From assembly GCF_004138165.1 (NCBI RefSeq), contig NZ_RYFF01000002.1, forward strand, positions 124,001 through 188,000: a stretch of 64,000 bases of DNA, given 5' to 3'. Shown here piece after piece: positions 7,992 to 18,603 of the stretch. How positions within the stretch are numbered: the first letter of the stretch is position 1; each line of letters begins with the position of its first letter. This DNA comes from Candidatus Chloroploca sp. Khr17 (GTDB taxonomy: Bacteria; Chloroflexota; Chloroflexia; Chloroflexales; Chloroflexaceae). The notes beneath the pieces were generated by a model. It was not told the origin of the DNA. It made no database searches and saw nothing but the letters and a program-made list of their open reading frames with translations. The translations under genes and the position numbers were made by a program.

Positions 7992-8711
7992 ATGGGTATG
8001 CATAACGGAAATGGACACAACGGGAACGGACACAATGGCAATGGGCAGCATCATCGGAGTGTCGGTGAGCTTGATGGACACGACTATGATTTGTTGATTG
8101 TCCCTGGTCGCGGCAAGCTTGAGGGTGTGACGTACACCTCTGATCCGCAGATCGAGGGGGCAGTGCGCGAGATCCTCGACGGGATCGGTGAGCAGCCGGA
8201 TCGTGAGGGTCTGCTCAAGACGCCTTCGCGGGTCGCCAAGATGTATGCCGAGTTGACCGCTGGCTACCATGTCGATCCCGAGGCATTGATCAACGATGCG
8301 ATCTTTACGGTTGGCTATGACGAGATGGTGGTGGTCAAGAATATTGATTTCTACAGCCTGTGTGAGCACCACATGCTGCCCTTTATGGGTCAGGTGCATG
8401 TTGCCTACATTCCCAATGGCAAAGTGGTTGGCCTGAGCAAGATTCCGCGCATTGTTGAGATGTTTGCCCGGCGCTTGCAGGTGCAAGAGCGGATGACGGT
8501 GCAGATCGCCGACTTCATCAATGAGCACCTCGAGCCGCAGGGTGTCGCTGTGGTCGCCGAAGGAGTGCATATGTGCTCGGTGATGCGTGGCGTCAAGAAG
8601 GCCAATGCCAGCATGGTCACCTCGGCGATGCGCGGCGTCTTCCGCGATGACTCCAAGACCCGCGGCGAATTCATGGCTCACGTTGGGCGTTCGCGTTCAT
8701 TTGAAGCGTAA
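7992..8711 (+). CDS. folE: GTP cyclohydrolase I
   Basis: FolE converts GTP to dihydroneopterin triphosphate, the first step of folate/pterin synthesis. The C-terminal 180 residues contain the zinc and catalytic motifs [10 protein letters not shown] and HMCSVMRGV and the QERMT region. The N-terminus is unusual: a low-complexity His-Asn-Gly stretch (HNGNG repeats) and QHHR, followed by the conserved [20 protein letters not shown] favour ATG 7992, downstream of GAGGAA; the frame is open to 7923 but without a ribosome site. The length of 239 residues is a little above the usual 180-220. Confidence 0.95.
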   Translation: MGMHNGNGHNGNGHNGNGQHHRSVGELDGHDYDLLIVPGRGKLEGVTYTSDPQIEGAVREILDGIGEQPDREGLLKTPSRVAKMYAELTAGYHVDPEALINDAIFTVGYDEMVVVKNIDFYSLCEHHMLPFMGQVHVAYIPNGKVVGLSKIPRIVEMFARRLQVQERMTVQIADFINEHLEPQGVAVVAEGVHMCSVMRGVKKANASMVTSAMRGVFRDDSKTRGEFMAHVGRSRSFEA

Positions 8712-8774
8712 GGTTCTCTATCGGCCACGTTGTGGGTCGCCTCTAAAACCTGTGCTTAGCTTCGTGAAATTGAT

Positions 8775-8801
8775 CTTCCTGGAACCTACGGTTCCAGGAA
8801 G
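8775..8801. terminator. hairpin after folE
   Basis: 12-bp perfect arms (CTTCCTGGAACC and its complement) with a 3-base loop TAC, 64 bases past the folE stop. There is no T tract, so it may be a transcription-end or RNA-stability element. Confidence 0.55.
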
Positions 8802-8921
8802 GTCGCAACAAATCTCCTCATCAACCAAGATCAAATATGTTATTCTATGCACATGCCAGCGAAGCGTAGCCTGTGGCAGGGTTCGGTGGTTCGTTTTCGT
8901 TTAGTGTAAGGAGAATGACCT

Positions 8922-9767
8922 ATGCGACGGTTGGCGATGGTGGCTCTTGTGAGCCTGTTGCTCGTGTTGGTTGCAGCGTGTGGTGGGCAACCCGCCGCAG
9001 CACCGACACCGACGAGTGCCCCAAGCACAGATTCCTCGACCCAGACGGAAGGTGGTTTGCCCGATCTTGGGGGCCGCAGTGTGACAATTGCAGTCGAAAA
9101 TGCCTATCCTCCCTTCAACTATATCAATCCCCAGACGGGGCAGGGTGAAGGGTGGGATTACGATGCCTGGAATGAGATTTGCCGCCTTTTGAACTGCACG
9201 CCAGTCTATCAGGAGGCTTCGTGGGAGGGGATGATCCAGGCGGTCAGCAATGGACAGTTTGATGCGGCTGCCGATGGCATTACGATCACGGAAGAGCGTG
9301 CCCAGCAGGTCGATTTTTCTGATGGCTACATTCAGATCAGCCAGCGCCTGCTTGCCCTGGTTGGCGAGGATCGCTTTGCAAGCATGGACGATTTCATTGC
9401 TAATGAGAGCCTGTTGCTCGGGACGCAGACTGGCACGACCAACTATGAGACGGCGCGGAACCTGTTGCCCGAGAACCGCATCCAGGCCTTTGAGCAGTTC
9501 CCGTTTGCGGTTGCCGCGCTGCTCAATAGCGATGTTGACGCCGTCATTATGGACGAAACCGCCGGTCAGGGCTATGTTGGTACCAATGCCGAGCGTCTCG
9601 AGTTGATCGGCCCGGCGATCTCGAGTGATGAACTTGGTTTCATCTTCCCCAGGGGCAGCGATCTCGTTGAGCCGGTCAATCTGGCCCTCGCCGAGATGCG
9701 CAGCAGTGGCAAGCTTGATGAGTTGGCGGCGCGCTACTTTAGCGATGACTTCAAGTTGCCCGAGTAG
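8922..9767 (+). CDS. amino acid ABC transporter substrate-binding lipoprotein
   Basis: A 281-residue lipoprotein (lipobox LVAAC, Cys about residue 20) with a Pro/Thr/Ser linker and then a periplasmic-binding fold of cluster 3 (SBP_bac_3). Diagnostic segments are [37 protein letters not shown] and [15 protein letters not shown]. It captures a polar amino acid outside the membrane and delivers it to the permease encoded downstream. GGAGA precedes the ATG. The specific ligand cannot be read from sequence. Confidence 0.93.
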   Translation: MRRLAMVALVSLLLVLVAACGGQPAAAPTPTSAPSTDSSTQTEGGLPDLGGRSVTIAVENAYPPFNYINPQTGQGEGWDYDAWNEICRLLNCTPVYQEASWEGMIQAVSNGQFDAAADGITITEERAQQVDFSDGYIQISQRLLALVGEDRFASMDDFIANESLLLGTQTGTTNYETARNLLPENRIQAFEQFPFAVAALLNSDVDAVIMDETAGQGYVGTNAERLELIGPAISSDELGFIFPRGSDLVEPVNLALAEMRSSGKLDELAARYFSDDFKLPE

Positions 9768-9805
9768 GGTCTTTCTGGTGACGCGTAGCATGGAGTTGAT
9801 GGCCG

Positions 9806-9844
9806 GTCAGCGTCGGGAACCCCTGCATGGTTTCCGGCGCTGAC
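9806..9844 (+). terminator. hairpin between binding-protein and permease genes
   Basis: GTCAGCG (9806-9812) pairs with CGCTGAC (9838-9844), with further internal pairs. It sits in the 125-base gap of the transporter operon. Such hairpins often lower expression of the membrane subunit relative to the binding protein. Confidence 0.5.
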
Positions 9845-9892
9845 GATAGCCGCGACTGGCAAGACATGCTCTTGAGACAGAGGAAATGCTGT

Positions 9893-10693
9893 ATGACGGT
9901 TGACCACGAGCGTCCCGAGATCCAGCCCCGTCCGCGTGACCTGCGTGCCCATTTGAATGAGTTTCCCTGGTGGTTGCTGATCATTTTGTCGGTCATTGGG
10001 TATATGGTGGTTCGGATTATTGTTGATCCGATCTATCGTAATATTTTCAATACGATCCTCCAGGGCCTCTCCACGACCCTCTACGTAACGGCTATCTCGT
10101 TTGTCTTTGCGCTTATTTTTGGCCTGTTCCTTGGGCTTGGGCGTGTCTCGACGAACGTGATTTTGCGCAACCTCTCGATTACCTATATTGAGTTCATTCG
10201 TGGCGTGCCAATGCTCGTGCTGATCTTTACGATCTCGTATGCGGTTGTGCCGCTCCTTGCACGTACCTTTGGTTTGTCCAATAATGCCATTTCGTTGACG
10301 TCGCGGGCGATTATTGCGCTGGTCTTGATCTATGGGGCCTATATTGCCGAGGTTTTTCGGGCCGGGATCGAGGCGATCGGGCGTGGGCAGATGGAGGCCG
10401 GTCGCTCGCTTGGTATGTCGCGCTGGCAGACGATGCGCTATGTCATGTTGCCCCAGGCGACGCGCAATATGCTGCCGGCACTGGGCAATGATCTGATTGC
10501 CTTGCTCAAAGATACGTCCCTGGTCTCGGTGCTTGGGGTGCGCGAAATTACCCAGGTCTCACGGCTGTCGGTCAGTACGTCGTTTCGCTATGAAGAGACC
10601 TATTTCATTCTGACGCTCTTTTATCTGAGCATGACGCTCGTCCTTTCGTTGCTGCTCCAATGGATCCAGCGTCGCGCCAAAATCAAAAGGTAG
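9893..10693 (+). CDS. amino acid ABC transporter permease (HisM/GlnP type)
   Basis: A 266-residue inner-membrane subunit with about five transmembrane segments. It shows the polar amino acid permease start ([20 protein letters not shown]), the [12 protein letters not shown] segment and the EAA loop [20 protein letters not shown] that contacts the ATPase. AGAGGA at 9879-9884 marks ATG 9893; an in-frame upstream start at 9827 would run through the intergenic hairpin. It overlaps nothing and is followed 4 bases later by the ATPase gene. Confidence 0.93.
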   Translation: MTVDHERPEIQPRPRDLRAHLNEFPWWLLIILSVIGYMVVRIIVDPIYRNIFNTILQGLSTTLYVTAISFVFALIFGLFLGLGRVSTNVILRNLSITYIEFIRGVPMLVLIFTISYAVVPLLARTFGLSNNAISLTSRAIIALVLIYGAYIAEVFRAGIEAIGRGQMEAGRSLGMSRWQTMRYVMLPQATRNMLPALGNDLIALLKDTSLVSVLGVREITQVSRLSVSTSFRYEETYFILTLFYLSMTLVLSLLLQWIQRRAKIKR

Positions 10694-10697
10694 TGTG

Positions 10698-11447
10698 ATG
10701 GTAGCAACTTCAGCCGACCCGATGATCAGGATCGAGAACGTCTCGAAGTTTTATGGTCATTTTCGGGCGCTTGACCAGGTCAGTCTTGATGTGCAGGCGG
10801 GTGAGGTGTTGATGATTGTTGGCCCGTCGGGGTCAGGTAAATCAACGCTGTTGCGCTGCATCAATCACCTCGAAGTTCCCGACGCTGGACGCATTGTTGT
10901 TGATGGCATTCTGCTCGATAACGATGAGAAGCATATCAATGCGGTGCGCGCCGAGGTGGGCATGGTCTTTCAGCGCTTCGAACTCTTTCCCCACCTCACG
11001 GTTAGCGACAATATTTGTCTGGCTCAGCAGAAGGTGCGCCGTCGCTCACGGGCCGAGAGTCAGACGATTGCGCGGGCCTTGCTCGAGAAGGTTGGCATTC
11101 CCGAACAGGCGCAGAAGTATCCCGAGCAACTCTCGGGTGGTCAACAGCAGCGCGTAGCAATTGCCAGGGCGCTGGCGATGCAGCCTAAGATTATGCTCTT
11201 TGATGAGCCGACGTCGGCCCTTGATCCCGAGATGATCAAAGAGGTACTTGACGTAATGCTTGCCCTCGCCCACGAGGGTATGACGATGGTTGTGGTCTCG
11301 CACGAGATGGGGTTTGCCCGCAATGCGGCACACCGGGTCGCTTTTATGGATCAGGGCCGGATTGTTGAACAGGGCCCCCCCGATAAGATCTTTGGCACGC
11401 CCCAACACGATCGCACCCAACTCTTTTTGTCACGTATTCTGCATTGA
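10698..11447 (+). CDS. amino acid ABC transporter ATP-binding protein (GlnQ type)
   Basis: A 249-residue ATPase with Walker [11 protein letters not shown] loop ([13 protein letters not shown]), signature [15 protein letters not shown], Walker [13 protein letters not shown] and H loop (VSHEM). The PHLTV and EMGFAR segments are typical of GlnQ/HisP. It powers uptake through the adjacent permease. AAAAGG at 10685-10690 supports ATG 10698 over a GTG one codon earlier. Confidence 0.95.
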   Translation: MVATSADPMIRIENVSKFYGHFRALDQVSLDVQAGEVLMIVGPSGSGKSTLLRCINHLEVPDAGRIVVDGILLDNDEKHINAVRAEVGMVFQRFELFPHLTVSDNICLAQQKVRRRSRAESQTIARALLEKVGIPEQAQKYPEQLSGGQQQRVAIARALAMQPKIMLFDEPTSALDPEMIKEVLDVMLALAHEGMTMVVVSHEMGFARNAAHRVAFMDQGRIVEQGPPDKIFGTPQHDRTQLFLSRILH

Positions 11448-11453
11448 GCTCTG

Positions 11454-12176
11454 CTACCGCACTTCGATGATGAGTGGGTAGAGGGTTGTGTTGCGCCAGA
11501 TGCCGAGGATTTCGACCGGGCCAAAGACGATGCGTCCGTCGTTGCTGGTGGTGAGTTGCTGCCGTACGGCTTCGTCGCGCAAGGGGTCGCTGAGCTTGAT
11601 CTGGCGTGTGTTGTCGGCAGGAACGCCACCTGGTCCGAGCCGCTCGACTAGCAGGGCGCTTTGCGGTGAGGCGAGCAGTTCGCCACTGAGGCGTACTGGT
11701 TGCCCACTATAGAGCGCACTGTTGCGCAAGAGCAGATCGATAGTCAGATCGCGTGATGAACGTGAGATCAGGGTTGCTGAGGTCAGGCGGTACATATACG
11801 CCCCCCCTGGCCCGAATGCGCCCGGGCCTTCGAGGATGCCGCGAGCTTCAACGACCAGATAGCTGATTGCGCCAAGCACCACTGGCGCTGGTTCGGGGGG
11901 CAACGGCGGTACCTCTTCAAGCCAGATCAGTGCCGGGCCAATTGGCTGCGGCGTTGCCCCACTGATACTCAGCCCGTCGGTGAGTAGCGCCCCTCCTGCG
12001 CTCAGCACAAGCAAGCCAATGGTCTGGATCGCCCCTGGTTGTGGCTCGGCCAGGATTTCGCTAACGACGGGCACCGTTGGCGCTGGCAGCATCGTTGGGG
12101 CCGGTGTGGGCTCGCTGCTGCAGGCAGGTAGCAGAAGCAGTAGCCCACAGAACAAAAACACGAGTCGTGCAAGCAT
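11454..12176 (-). CDS. lipoprotein of unknown function
   Basis: A 240-residue protein with signal peptide and lipobox (LLLLLPAC, Cys about residue 19), then a Pro/Thr-rich linker. The rest is beta-rich, with SYLVVEARGILEG, YRLTSATLISRSSRDLTIDL and a C-terminal GRIVFGPVEILG. I do not recognise a family. It lies 6 bases from the convergent end of the ABC operon and is probably anchored on the outer face of the membrane. Confidence 0.75.
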   Translation of the reverse strand: MLARLVFLFCGLLLLLPACSSEPTPAPTMLPAPTVPVVSEILAEPQPGAIQTIGLLVLSAGGALLTDGLSISGATPQPIGPALIWLEEVPPLPPEPAPVVLGAISYLVVEARGILEGPGAFGPGGAYMYRLTSATLISRSSRDLTIDLLLRNSALYSGQPVRLSGELLASPQSALLVERLGPGGVPADNTRQIKLSDPLRDEAVRQQLTTSNDGRIVFGPVEILGIWRNTTLYPLIIEVR

Positions 12177-12237
12177 AGCTCAGAAAGATAGCGCGATCGC
12201 CATCTGGTAATCTACGGTGTTTCAGGGGGCCATCTGG

Positions 12238-13155
12238 TTACCCAAGGAGGGTGCGTGTGCGTGCTGCATCCTGGGCAATCTGACTCACCAGGGCCTCAAT
12301 GCCACTGAATTTCTGCTCGCCGCGCAGATAGTGGCGAAATTCGAGGCGTAGCGTCTGCCCATAGAGATCCCCACTCCAGGCGAGCAGGTGGGCCTCGACG
12401 GTGCGCCGTACGCCATCAAAGGTTGGACGCAGCCCGATATTCGTTACGGCCGGCCACCGCATCTGCGCGGCGATCACGTAGCAGGCATAGACTCCATCGG
12501 CAGGCAGCAAGCGCCCTTCGGCAAGTTGCAGGTTGGCGGTAGGAAAACCGATCGTGCGGCCACGTTGATCACCCTGGATGACGGTACCCTGGAGGGCAAA
12601 GGGCCGCCCCAGCAATTGCCCAGCTATGCCTACCTCGCCCTGGTCAAGCAGTTCACGTACGCGTGAAGCACTGACCGGAGTTCCCTCGATCACGAGTTGA
12701 CGAACAGTGCCCACGGCAAACCCCAGATTGGCCCCAATCTGCATCAGACTGGCTACGTCACCACTGCGCCCGCGGCCCATCGCAAAACCTTCACCCACCC
12801 AGAGTTCACGCAGTTGCACTGCTTCGGCAATGGTGCCCATGTATATCTCGGCACTGGTACGCCGGGTCGCTTCGGTAAAAGGGGCGATAATGAGCAGATC
12901 AGGCGCATATTGTTCAATCAGTGCGATCTTTTCATCAAGGGTGGTAAGCAAACGAACCGGCTGATCCGGGCGGAGCACCGTGTTCGGGTGGGGTTCCCAG
13001 GTCAACACGGCACTACAGAAATCGAGGGTTCTGGCTCGTTCGACCGTGGTTTTGATCAGTTGCTGGTGGCCCAGATGCAACCCATCAAACTTGCCCATCG
13101 TAAGAATTGTTGAACGCCTGGTGAGCCCAGGTTTGAGCGTACCGACAACTTCCAC
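12238..13155 (-). CDS. ribF: bifunctional riboflavin kinase / FAD synthetase
   Basis: RibF phosphorylates riboflavin to FMN and adenylates FMN to FAD. The N-terminal nucleotidyltransferase domain shows MGKFDGLHLGHQQLI (residues 20-34), with the HxGH element. The C-terminal kinase domain has GRPFALQGTVIQGDQRGRTI, then GFPTANL and the later NIGLRPTF and EAHLLAW. The length of 305 residues is normal. The start is GTG at 13155 behind GGGAG. The gene is preceded by the sensor gene, whose stop lies 36 bases away, so read-through is likely. Confidence 0.95.
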   Translation of the reverse strand: MEVVGTLKPGLTRRSTILTMGKFDGLHLGHQQLIKTTVERARTLDFCSAVLTWEPHPNTVLRPDQPVRLLTTLDEKIALIEQYAPDLLIIAPFTEATRRTSAEIYMGTIAEAVQLRELWVGEGFAMGRGRSGDVASLMQIGANLGFAVGTVRQLVIEGTPVSASRVRELLDQGEVGIAGQLLGRPFALQGTVIQGDQRGRTIGFPTANLQLAEGRLLPADGVYACYVIAAQMRWPAVTNIGLRPTFDGVRRTVEAHLLAWSGDLYGQTLRLEFRHYLRGEQKFSGIEALVSQIAQDAARTRTLLG

Positions 13156-13191
13156 AGCGATGCTCCCGGCCAGGAACGACTTACAACCATC

Positions 13192-15717
13192 TTAGTGTAC
13201 CATAACTGGTGCCCCGGCTTGATCAAGCATCGTCAGGAAGGTCTTGACGACCCACGGATCAAACATGCTGCCTGCCTGAGCCTCAATATACTCTCGGGCT
13301 GCCTGGTGGCTCAAGGCTGTGCGATAGGGTCGATCCGACGTGAGGGCATCCCAGACATCAACAATGGTAAAGATGCGTGCGGCCAGGGGGATCTCGTCAC
13401 CCTTTAGTCCTCGTGGATAGCCGCTACCGTCCCAGTGTTCGTGATGGCAGTAGGGAATCGCGAGGGCGGGCCTCAGAAAAGCGATTGGTTGCAAGAGTTG
13501 ATAGGCATATTCAGGGTGGCGGCGCATGATCCGCCATTCGTGGTCGGTCAGTGGCCCGGGTTTGTGCAGGATGGCATCGGGAATGCCAATCTTGCCAATA
13601 TCGTGCAAGAGCGCCCCGCGTCGCACATGCTCCAATTCTTCTTCATTGAACCCGAGTGCCCGAGCAAGTTGGAGGGTCAACAGGGTCACGCGACTGCTAT
13701 GGCCTTCGGTCTCGCGGTCACGGAGGTCGAGCGCCTGTGACCAGCCTGCCAGCGTGCTATCGTATGATGCGATCAAGGCATCGTGAGCGGTACGCAACGC
13801 TGCTTCTGCTTCTTTGCGTTCGGTAATATCCTGCTTGATCGCCACAAAATGGGTGATGCCATTGCCATGCATCTGGACTGGGGTAATGACCTGTTCTTCG
13901 GTATAGATCGTGCCGTCACGCCGCCGATTGATGGTTTCACCCTGCCAGACCTTGCCGGCTAGAACGGTTGCCCAGAGTTGGGCATAGAAGTGACGATCCT
14001 GATGGCCTGACGAGAAGATCCTGGGATTCTGGCCCAACACTTCTTCGGCGGGGTAGCCGGTCAGCGTTGTAAAAGCCGGGTTCACCCATTGGATGGTTCC
14101 CTTCGTATCGGTAATCACAATCGCGTTGGCGACCGCCGCCAGCACTTCGCCCTGAAGCCGGATCTGGGCTTCAGCGGCACGACGTTGACTTAGATCACGA
14201 ATGACGCTGAGCAGCACTGATTCGCCTCCGTACCTCATGCTCGTGGAACTGACCTCGACGGGAAAGGTTGAACCATCAGCGCGCTGATGCTCGGTTTCAA
14301 AGATGAGCCCGCCTGAGGCGGCGGCGGCCAACTGGCCCCCAATAGTTGGACGCGTATTCGGCGCACGCAGGTCTTCGAGGGTGCATTGCAGCAACCTGGT
14401 GCGACTGTAGCCATACACTTCTTCAGCGGCAGCATTGGCCTCGATGATCCGTCGGTCGGCTTTGCGTACAAAGAGCACAATATCGTGCATGTTTTCCGAG
14501 AGCAACCGATAGCGCTCGAGAATCGCTTGGGCTTCGATGCGAGCGGTGATGTCGCGGGCGACGCCTTCAAGCGCCACGAAATGGCCTGCCTTATCGTAGA
14601 TCCGTGTATGATGCTGTTCGATCCAGATGATTTCGCCATTTTTGCGCAACCAGCGCAAGGTCAGCGGGCCATCTGTGCGCGCCTGACTATTCAGCAGGGC
14701 TTCGAAGTGGGGGCGGTCGTCGGGATGCACAATGTCTAGGCAGAGGTTTGGGTCGTGATAATAGTCTTCCGGTGCATAGCCGGTGATGGTGGTGATGGCA
14801 GGGCTAATATATTCGGTGAAGGGGCGAGGATGCAGGCCAAGGCGATAGATGGCGTCAGGGGCATATTCGGCCAGGGTGCGGAAGCGTCGCTCACTCCTTT
14901 CCAGGGCTTCGACGGCATTGCGCCGCTCGCGCTCGCGGTAGGCTGACTCGATGGCAAAGGCTAGGTCATCGGCAAAGACCGTGAGTAGGCTTATTTCCTC
15001 GGGACTAAAGGTACGTGGCTGGTCGGCATAACAGCAGAAGGCCCCGACAATCTTCTCCTCGATCCATAACGGAAAGGCTGCTGATGACCGCAGGCCCTGG
15101 GCTTCGTACCGCGTTCGCCAGATCGCCATGTAGTCGGCTGCCTGGACATCAACACAGATGCGAGGTTCACCACTGCGTAACGCGGTTCCAAGCGGGCTTG
15201 TCATATGCGCATCATCGGTCGTGTCAAGGACGAGTTGATCGAGAAACGCTGTCCGCCCCCAGGCCGCGAGTGGGTAGATGCGGCTGGTTTCACTATCGAT
15301 CAGCGCAACCCAGGCCAGTTGAAAGCCACCTCGTTCGGCGGCAATGCGACATGCTTGCTGCGCAATCGTGGTCGGATTGCGTTCGTAGATGATCGCCCGA
15401 TTGACCGCAAAGAGTAGTTCGTAGAGGCGGGTAGTTTGTTTGATCGTTCGGAGAAGACGTAGGGCGAGGAAGGTGATCAGAAGGGTGGTGATGCTAATGA
15501 AGCCGATTCCTTTGATCATGCTGACCTGGATCAGGGTCTGTTCGTTCAGCAGCAACCTAAGCAGAATCCAGTCTGAGAGGATGATCCAGGAAAAGGAGAC
15601 CAGAAAGTAGATGCCTCCTATCCAGAGGGCTTGATGCCAGAGTGGCGGCCCACGGTCTTGATCGAAGCGATGATGTTCATGTGCATCCTGGTTTGGCTTT
15701 TCTCTTCTACCCGCCAT
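13192..15717 (-). CDS. membrane-bound GAF/multi-PAS sensor with HD-GYP domain
   Basis: An 841-residue signalling protein. Two transmembrane segments (about residues 30-52 and 66-88) lead into a GAF domain (RAIIYERNPTTIAQQACRIA onward), then at least three PAS domains (EYAPDAIYRLG, MHDIVLFVRKAD, AVANAIVITDTKG) and an HD-GYP output. The metal-binding HD pair is at about 705-706 (HDIGKIG), the GYP at 766-768. HD-GYP proteins hydrolyse cyclic di-GMP, so it probably lowers c-di-GMP in response to a small ligand, redox state or light. The signal is unknown. Confidence 0.93.
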   Translation of the reverse strand: MAGRREKPNQDAHEHHRFDQDRGPPLWHQALWIGGIYFLVSFSWIILSDWILLRLLLNEQTLIQVSMIKGIGFISITTLLITFLALRLLRTIKQTTRLYELLFAVNRAIIYERNPTTIAQQACRIAAERGGFQLAWVALIDSETSRIYPLAAWGRTAFLDQLVLDTTDDAHMTSPLGTALRSGEPRICVDVQAADYMAIWRTRYEAQGLRSSAAFPLWIEEKIVGAFCCYADQPRTFSPEEISLLTVFADDLAFAIESAYRERERRNAVEALERSERRFRTLAEYAPDAIYRLGLHPRPFTEYISPAITTITGYAPEDYYHDPNLCLDIVHPDDRPHFEALLNSQARTDGPLTLRWLRKNGEIIWIEQHHTRIYDKAGHFVALEGVARDITARIEAQAILERYRLLSENMHDIVLFVRKADRRIIEANAAAEEVYGYSRTRLLQCTLEDLRAPNTRPTIGGQLAAAASGGLIFETEHQRADGSTFPVEVSSTSMRYGGESVLLSVIRDLSQRRAAEAQIRLQGEVLAAVANAIVITDTKGTIQWVNPAFTTLTGYPAEEVLGQNPRIFSSGHQDRHFYAQLWATVLAGKVWQGETINRRRDGTIYTEEQVITPVQMHGNGITHFVAIKQDITERKEAEAALRTAHDALIASYDSTLAGWSQALDLRDRETEGHSSRVTLLTLQLARALGFNEEELEHVRRGALLHDIGKIGIPDAILHKPGPLTDHEWRIMRRHPEYAYQLLQPIAFLRPALAIPYCHHEHWDGSGYPRGLKGDEIPLAARIFTIVDVWDALTSDRPYRTALSHQAAREYIEAQAGSMFDPWVVKTFLTMLDQAGAPVMVH

Positions 15718-15741
15718 AGCTTTTATCCATATGTTCCGGTC

Positions 15742-16413
15742 TTATTCAACCGCAAAACGGTCTGGTTGCTCGCCTTGTGTGGTATGTTGACGGGCAAGGA
15801 AAGCGGCACCTTTGCCGAGGCGTGTATTGATGGGCTGGCCTGCTGCGCAGAGCGGGCATGCCTCAGCGTCAAAACTCTCAAGTGGTACGCTCGTCAGGCA
15901 AAAGAGGTCGGGTGCATCAATGGCGGCGGCGGTGATGCCCCCGCGATTGCAGAGTGCTCCGACGCCTACGACGGTGCCTCCGACGGCCCTGACTGCCTCG
16001 ATCACCATGCGTACCGAGCCACCGGTCGTCAGGATATCTTCGACTACCAGTACCCGCTGAGCGTGAATGAGCTCAGCGTACCCCCGGCGAAAACTCCGTT
16101 GTTTGCTCCCTCCGCTCACTTCTTCTTCGGCATACACCGCCAGGATATCGCGGTTGCTCAGCCTGCTCAGATGATATGCCGTCCACTGAGCCATAATGAC
16201 GCCACCCACGGTTGGCCCGGCCACCACATCAATCGCTGCGTTGGCAAAATGGTGCGCCAGCCGCTCACACACGGCGCTCGTGGCCCCCGTATGCGGATAG
16301 AGCGCATCTTTGTTGACATAACTGCTGCCGTGGCGACCCGAGGTGTAGACCAGGTGGTCATTGGTGATCAAGGCACCGACCTCGGCGAGGGTGACGAGAA
16401 GATCCTGTTGCAT
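15742..16413 (-). CDS. pyrE: orotate phosphoribosyltransferase
   Basis: PyrE makes OMP from orotate and PRPP in pyrimidine synthesis. The 223-residue protein has the PRPP motif VLVVEDILTTGGSV (VEDILTTGGS), the NKDALYPH substrate loop and the catalytic KQRSFRRGY lysine loop. The C-terminal part contains a Cys pair (CPLCAAGQP) not needed for catalysis. It is the last gene of the pyrD-pyrF-pyrE run. No strong ribosome site is seen at ATG 16413. Confidence 0.93.
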   Translation of the reverse strand: MQQDLLVTLAEVGALITNDHLVYTSGRHGSSYVNKDALYPHTGATSAVCERLAHHFANAAIDVVAGPTVGGVIMAQWTAYHLSRLSNRDILAVYAEEEVSGGSKQRSFRRGYAELIHAQRVLVVEDILTTGGSVRMVIEAVRAVGGTVVGVGALCNRGGITAAAIDAPDLFCLTSVPLESFDAEACPLCAAGQPINTRLGKGAAFLARQHTTQGEQPDRFAVE

Positions 16414-16431
16414 GAGCTAGCGTTTCTTTGT

Positions 16432-17151
16432 TCAACGGGCGAGTTCAGTGACGATACGGGCGGCAGCGGCGACAGGATCATCTGCTGCCGTGATTGGGCG
16501 CCCCACCACGAGATAGTCAACTCCGGCTGCAATAGCCTCGGCAGGCGTCATGATCCGACGCTGGTCATCGCGTGCAGCCCAGGTCGGGCGTACGCCTGGG
16601 GTCACAATCAGTAACTCCGGGCCACAGGCTGCACGAATGGCTGCGACTTCGTGTGGTGAGGCGACGACGCCATCGAGACCACACGCTTGCGCGAGGCGGG
16701 CGAGGTGGACAACATGGGCTTCGAGGTCGGCCCCAACGCCGAGTTCCTTGTGGAGTGCCTCTCCATCGACACTGGTCAGCACGGTAACGCCAAGCAAGAG
16801 CGGGCGTTGGGGCGCAGTGTGGGCCGCAGCGACGGCAGCTCGCAGCATAGCGGCCCCGCCCTGGCAGTGCAAGGTCAACATGCGCACGGCTGAGCCCAGT
16901 TCACAGACGGCGCGCACACTTGCTGCCACGGTGTTTGGAATATCGTGGAGTTTCAGATCAAGAAAGAGTGCGCCCCCCGCCTGTCCCACGGCTTCGACCA
17001 CTTGCGGGGTTCCCATCGCAGTGCAGAGTTCGAGGCCCACTTTGAAGCCGCCAACATATGGTTGAAGGAGGCCAACCAGCTTGAGGGCCGCCTGGAGCGT
17101 CGCTACATCCAGCGCGACAAGGATGGGTTGTTCAATGCTACGCGCACTCAT
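16432..17151 (-). CDS. pyrF: orotidine-5'-phosphate decarboxylase
   Basis: PyrF converts OMP to UMP. The 239-residue TIM barrel shows ILVALDV near the N-terminus and the catalytic [13 protein letters not shown] (D-x-K-x-x-D). The C-terminal TPGVRP and DYLVVGRPI complete the phosphate-binding site. Its ATG overlaps the pyrD stop by 4 bases (ATGA), a coupled arrangement, and GAGGAGAG lies upstream. Confidence 0.96.
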   Translation of the reverse strand: MSARSIEQPILVALDVATLQAALKLVGLLQPYVGGFKVGLELCTAMGTPQVVEAVGQAGGALFLDLKLHDIPNTVAASVRAVCELGSAVRMLTLHCQGGAAMLRAAVAAAHTAPQRPLLLGVTVLTSVDGEALHKELGVGADLEAHVVHLARLAQACGLDGVVASPHEVAAIRAACGPELLIVTPGVRPTWAARDDQRRIMTPAEAIAAGVDYLVVGRPITAADDPVAAAARIVTELAR

Positions 17152-18209
17152 CGTACTCTCCTCGCGAGGGTCTGTTTGATCTGGCGGGGCAATCCTGGCC
17201 CCTGATAGACGAGCCCCGTATAAATCTGGACGAGGCTTGCTCCGGCCTCAAGCATGCGGAGGGCATCCTCGCCACATGCAATACCCCCTACCCCGATGAT
17301 CGGCAGCGCGCCCCCGGTCTCTTGGGCAATAAAGCGAACGACCGCGAGTGCCTTTGCGGCGAGGGGGCGCCCACTCAGGCCACCGGTTTCACCTCGCAGC
17401 GAAGCGTCTTGCTCAGACAGGCCCTCGCGACTCAGGGTAGTATTTGTGGCAATGACGCCACTGATCGCGTGGGTTGCGCAGACGTCCAGCACTTCGCCCA
17501 GGGCCGACTCACTCAGATCTGGTGCGATCTTGACCAGAATTGGACGGGGTTGGCTTGCCCCATGTGCGGCCAGTTGGTGATTCTCGTGCGTGAGCGTGGC
17601 GAGCAACGCATCCAACTGGGCGCGATCCTGCAGGCTCCGTAGTCCGGGTGTATTAGGTGAACTGACGTTGACCGCAACATAGCTTGCATAGGGAAAGAGC
17701 GTCGTGAAAGAGGCAACATAATCTTCAATCGCGTGCTCAAGCGGGGTCTGTTTCGATTTGCCAATGCTGATGCCAAGTGGAATAGGAAGTGTTCCGAGTT
17801 GCTTGAGGCGTAGGGCGAGCGCATCGGCCCCGTGATTATTGAAGCCCATCCGATTGATAATGGCTTCATCTTTGATGAGACGGAAGAGACGCGGACGTGG
17901 ATTACCGGGTTGGGCATGGTGGGTGACTGTTCCGACCTCAACAAAACCAAAACCGAGCGCGGCCCAGGCTGGCAACGCAACCCCATCTTTATCCATACCG
18001 GCGGCGAGGCCAACAGGGTTGGGAAAATGCACCCCGAAAAGCGTCCGTGCCAGTGATGAGGCTTGATCGGCATACAACCGCTGCATCAGGTACAAGAGCA
18101 TCCGCCGACGCGCAACCATTGCCAGCAACGCAAGCGTCCGTTCGTGCGCACCTTCGGCATCGCCGCGGTGTAGGCGAAAGAGCGCCGGTCGTAACACATG
18201 CTGATACAT
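17148..18209 (-). CDS. pyrD: dihydroorotate dehydrogenase (quinone), class 2
   Basis: PyrD oxidises dihydroorotate to orotate using the membrane quinone pool. The 353-residue protein has the class 2 N-terminal helix region and the FMN/substrate motifs [22 protein letters not shown] and [13 protein letters not shown]; the catalytic Ser (VNVSSPNT) marks class 2. I chose ATG 18209, as the extra 40 codons upstream overlap the previous gene. It is coupled to pyrF and starts 4 bases after the small gene at 18214-18540. Confidence 0.95.
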   Translation of the reverse strand: MYQHVLRPALFRLHRGDAEGAHERTLALLAMVARRRMLLYLMQRLYADQASSLARTLFGVHFPNPVGLAAGMDKDGVALPAWAALGFGFVEVGTVTHHAQPGNPRPRLFRLIKDEAIINRMGFNNHGADALALRLKQLGTLPIPLGISIGKSKQTPLEHAIEDYVASFTTLFPYASYVAVNVSSPNTPGLRSLQDRAQLDALLATLTHENHQLAAHGASQPRPILVKIAPDLSESALGEVLDVCATHAISGVIATNTTLSREGLSEQDASLRGETGGLSGRPLAAKALAVVRFIAQETGGALPIIGVGGIACGEDALRMLEAGASLVQIYTGLVYQGPGLPRQIKQTLARRVR

Positions 18210-18213
18210 AACG

Positions 18214-18540
18214 TCAGAAAGGCTCAACGCCAGCCTCTGAGAGACTATCAGCCAGGCGCTCGAGGTCGCCGATGGTTCGTACGCGCCCAATACGGTCAAG
18301 CAGACGTGAGCGCATCGCATCTTCCGCAATGACCGCCCGTTCGAGATACTGACGCAGATAGATCTGGATCAACTCAAGTTGCGCTGGTGCGAGTTTCTCA
18401 CCGCGCATATAGACCTCAATGGCCGCTGCCAGTACCCCGGTTGTCTCCTCCATCCAGAAGCGAGGTGGCTGTTCCACCGCAAAAGGATAAGGATACTCAA
18501 GATTTTCCACAAAGACCAGCGGCCCAATCTGTTCTTCCAT
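18214..18540 (-). CDS. conserved hypothetical protein in the pyr operon
   Basis: A 108-residue, mostly helical, acidic protein ([20 protein letters not shown]...). I do not recognise a domain. The C-terminal half ([20 protein letters not shown]) is amphipathic and could form a helical bundle. It sits 4 bases upstream of pyrD on the same strand, so it is co-transcribed, which suggests, but does not show, a link to pyrimidine synthesis. Confidence 0.7.
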   Translation of the reverse strand: MEEQIGPLVFVENLEYPYPFAVEQPPRFWMEETTGVLAAAIEVYMRGEKLAPAQLELIQIYLRQYLERAVIAEDAMRSRLLDRIGRVRTIGDLERLADSLSEAGVEPF

Positions 18541-18603
18541 ACGCTCAAAGACTCCACAACTCGTCTAGAGCGCAGAGCAGAAGCCCGTGCGACCAGGCTT
18601 CCC

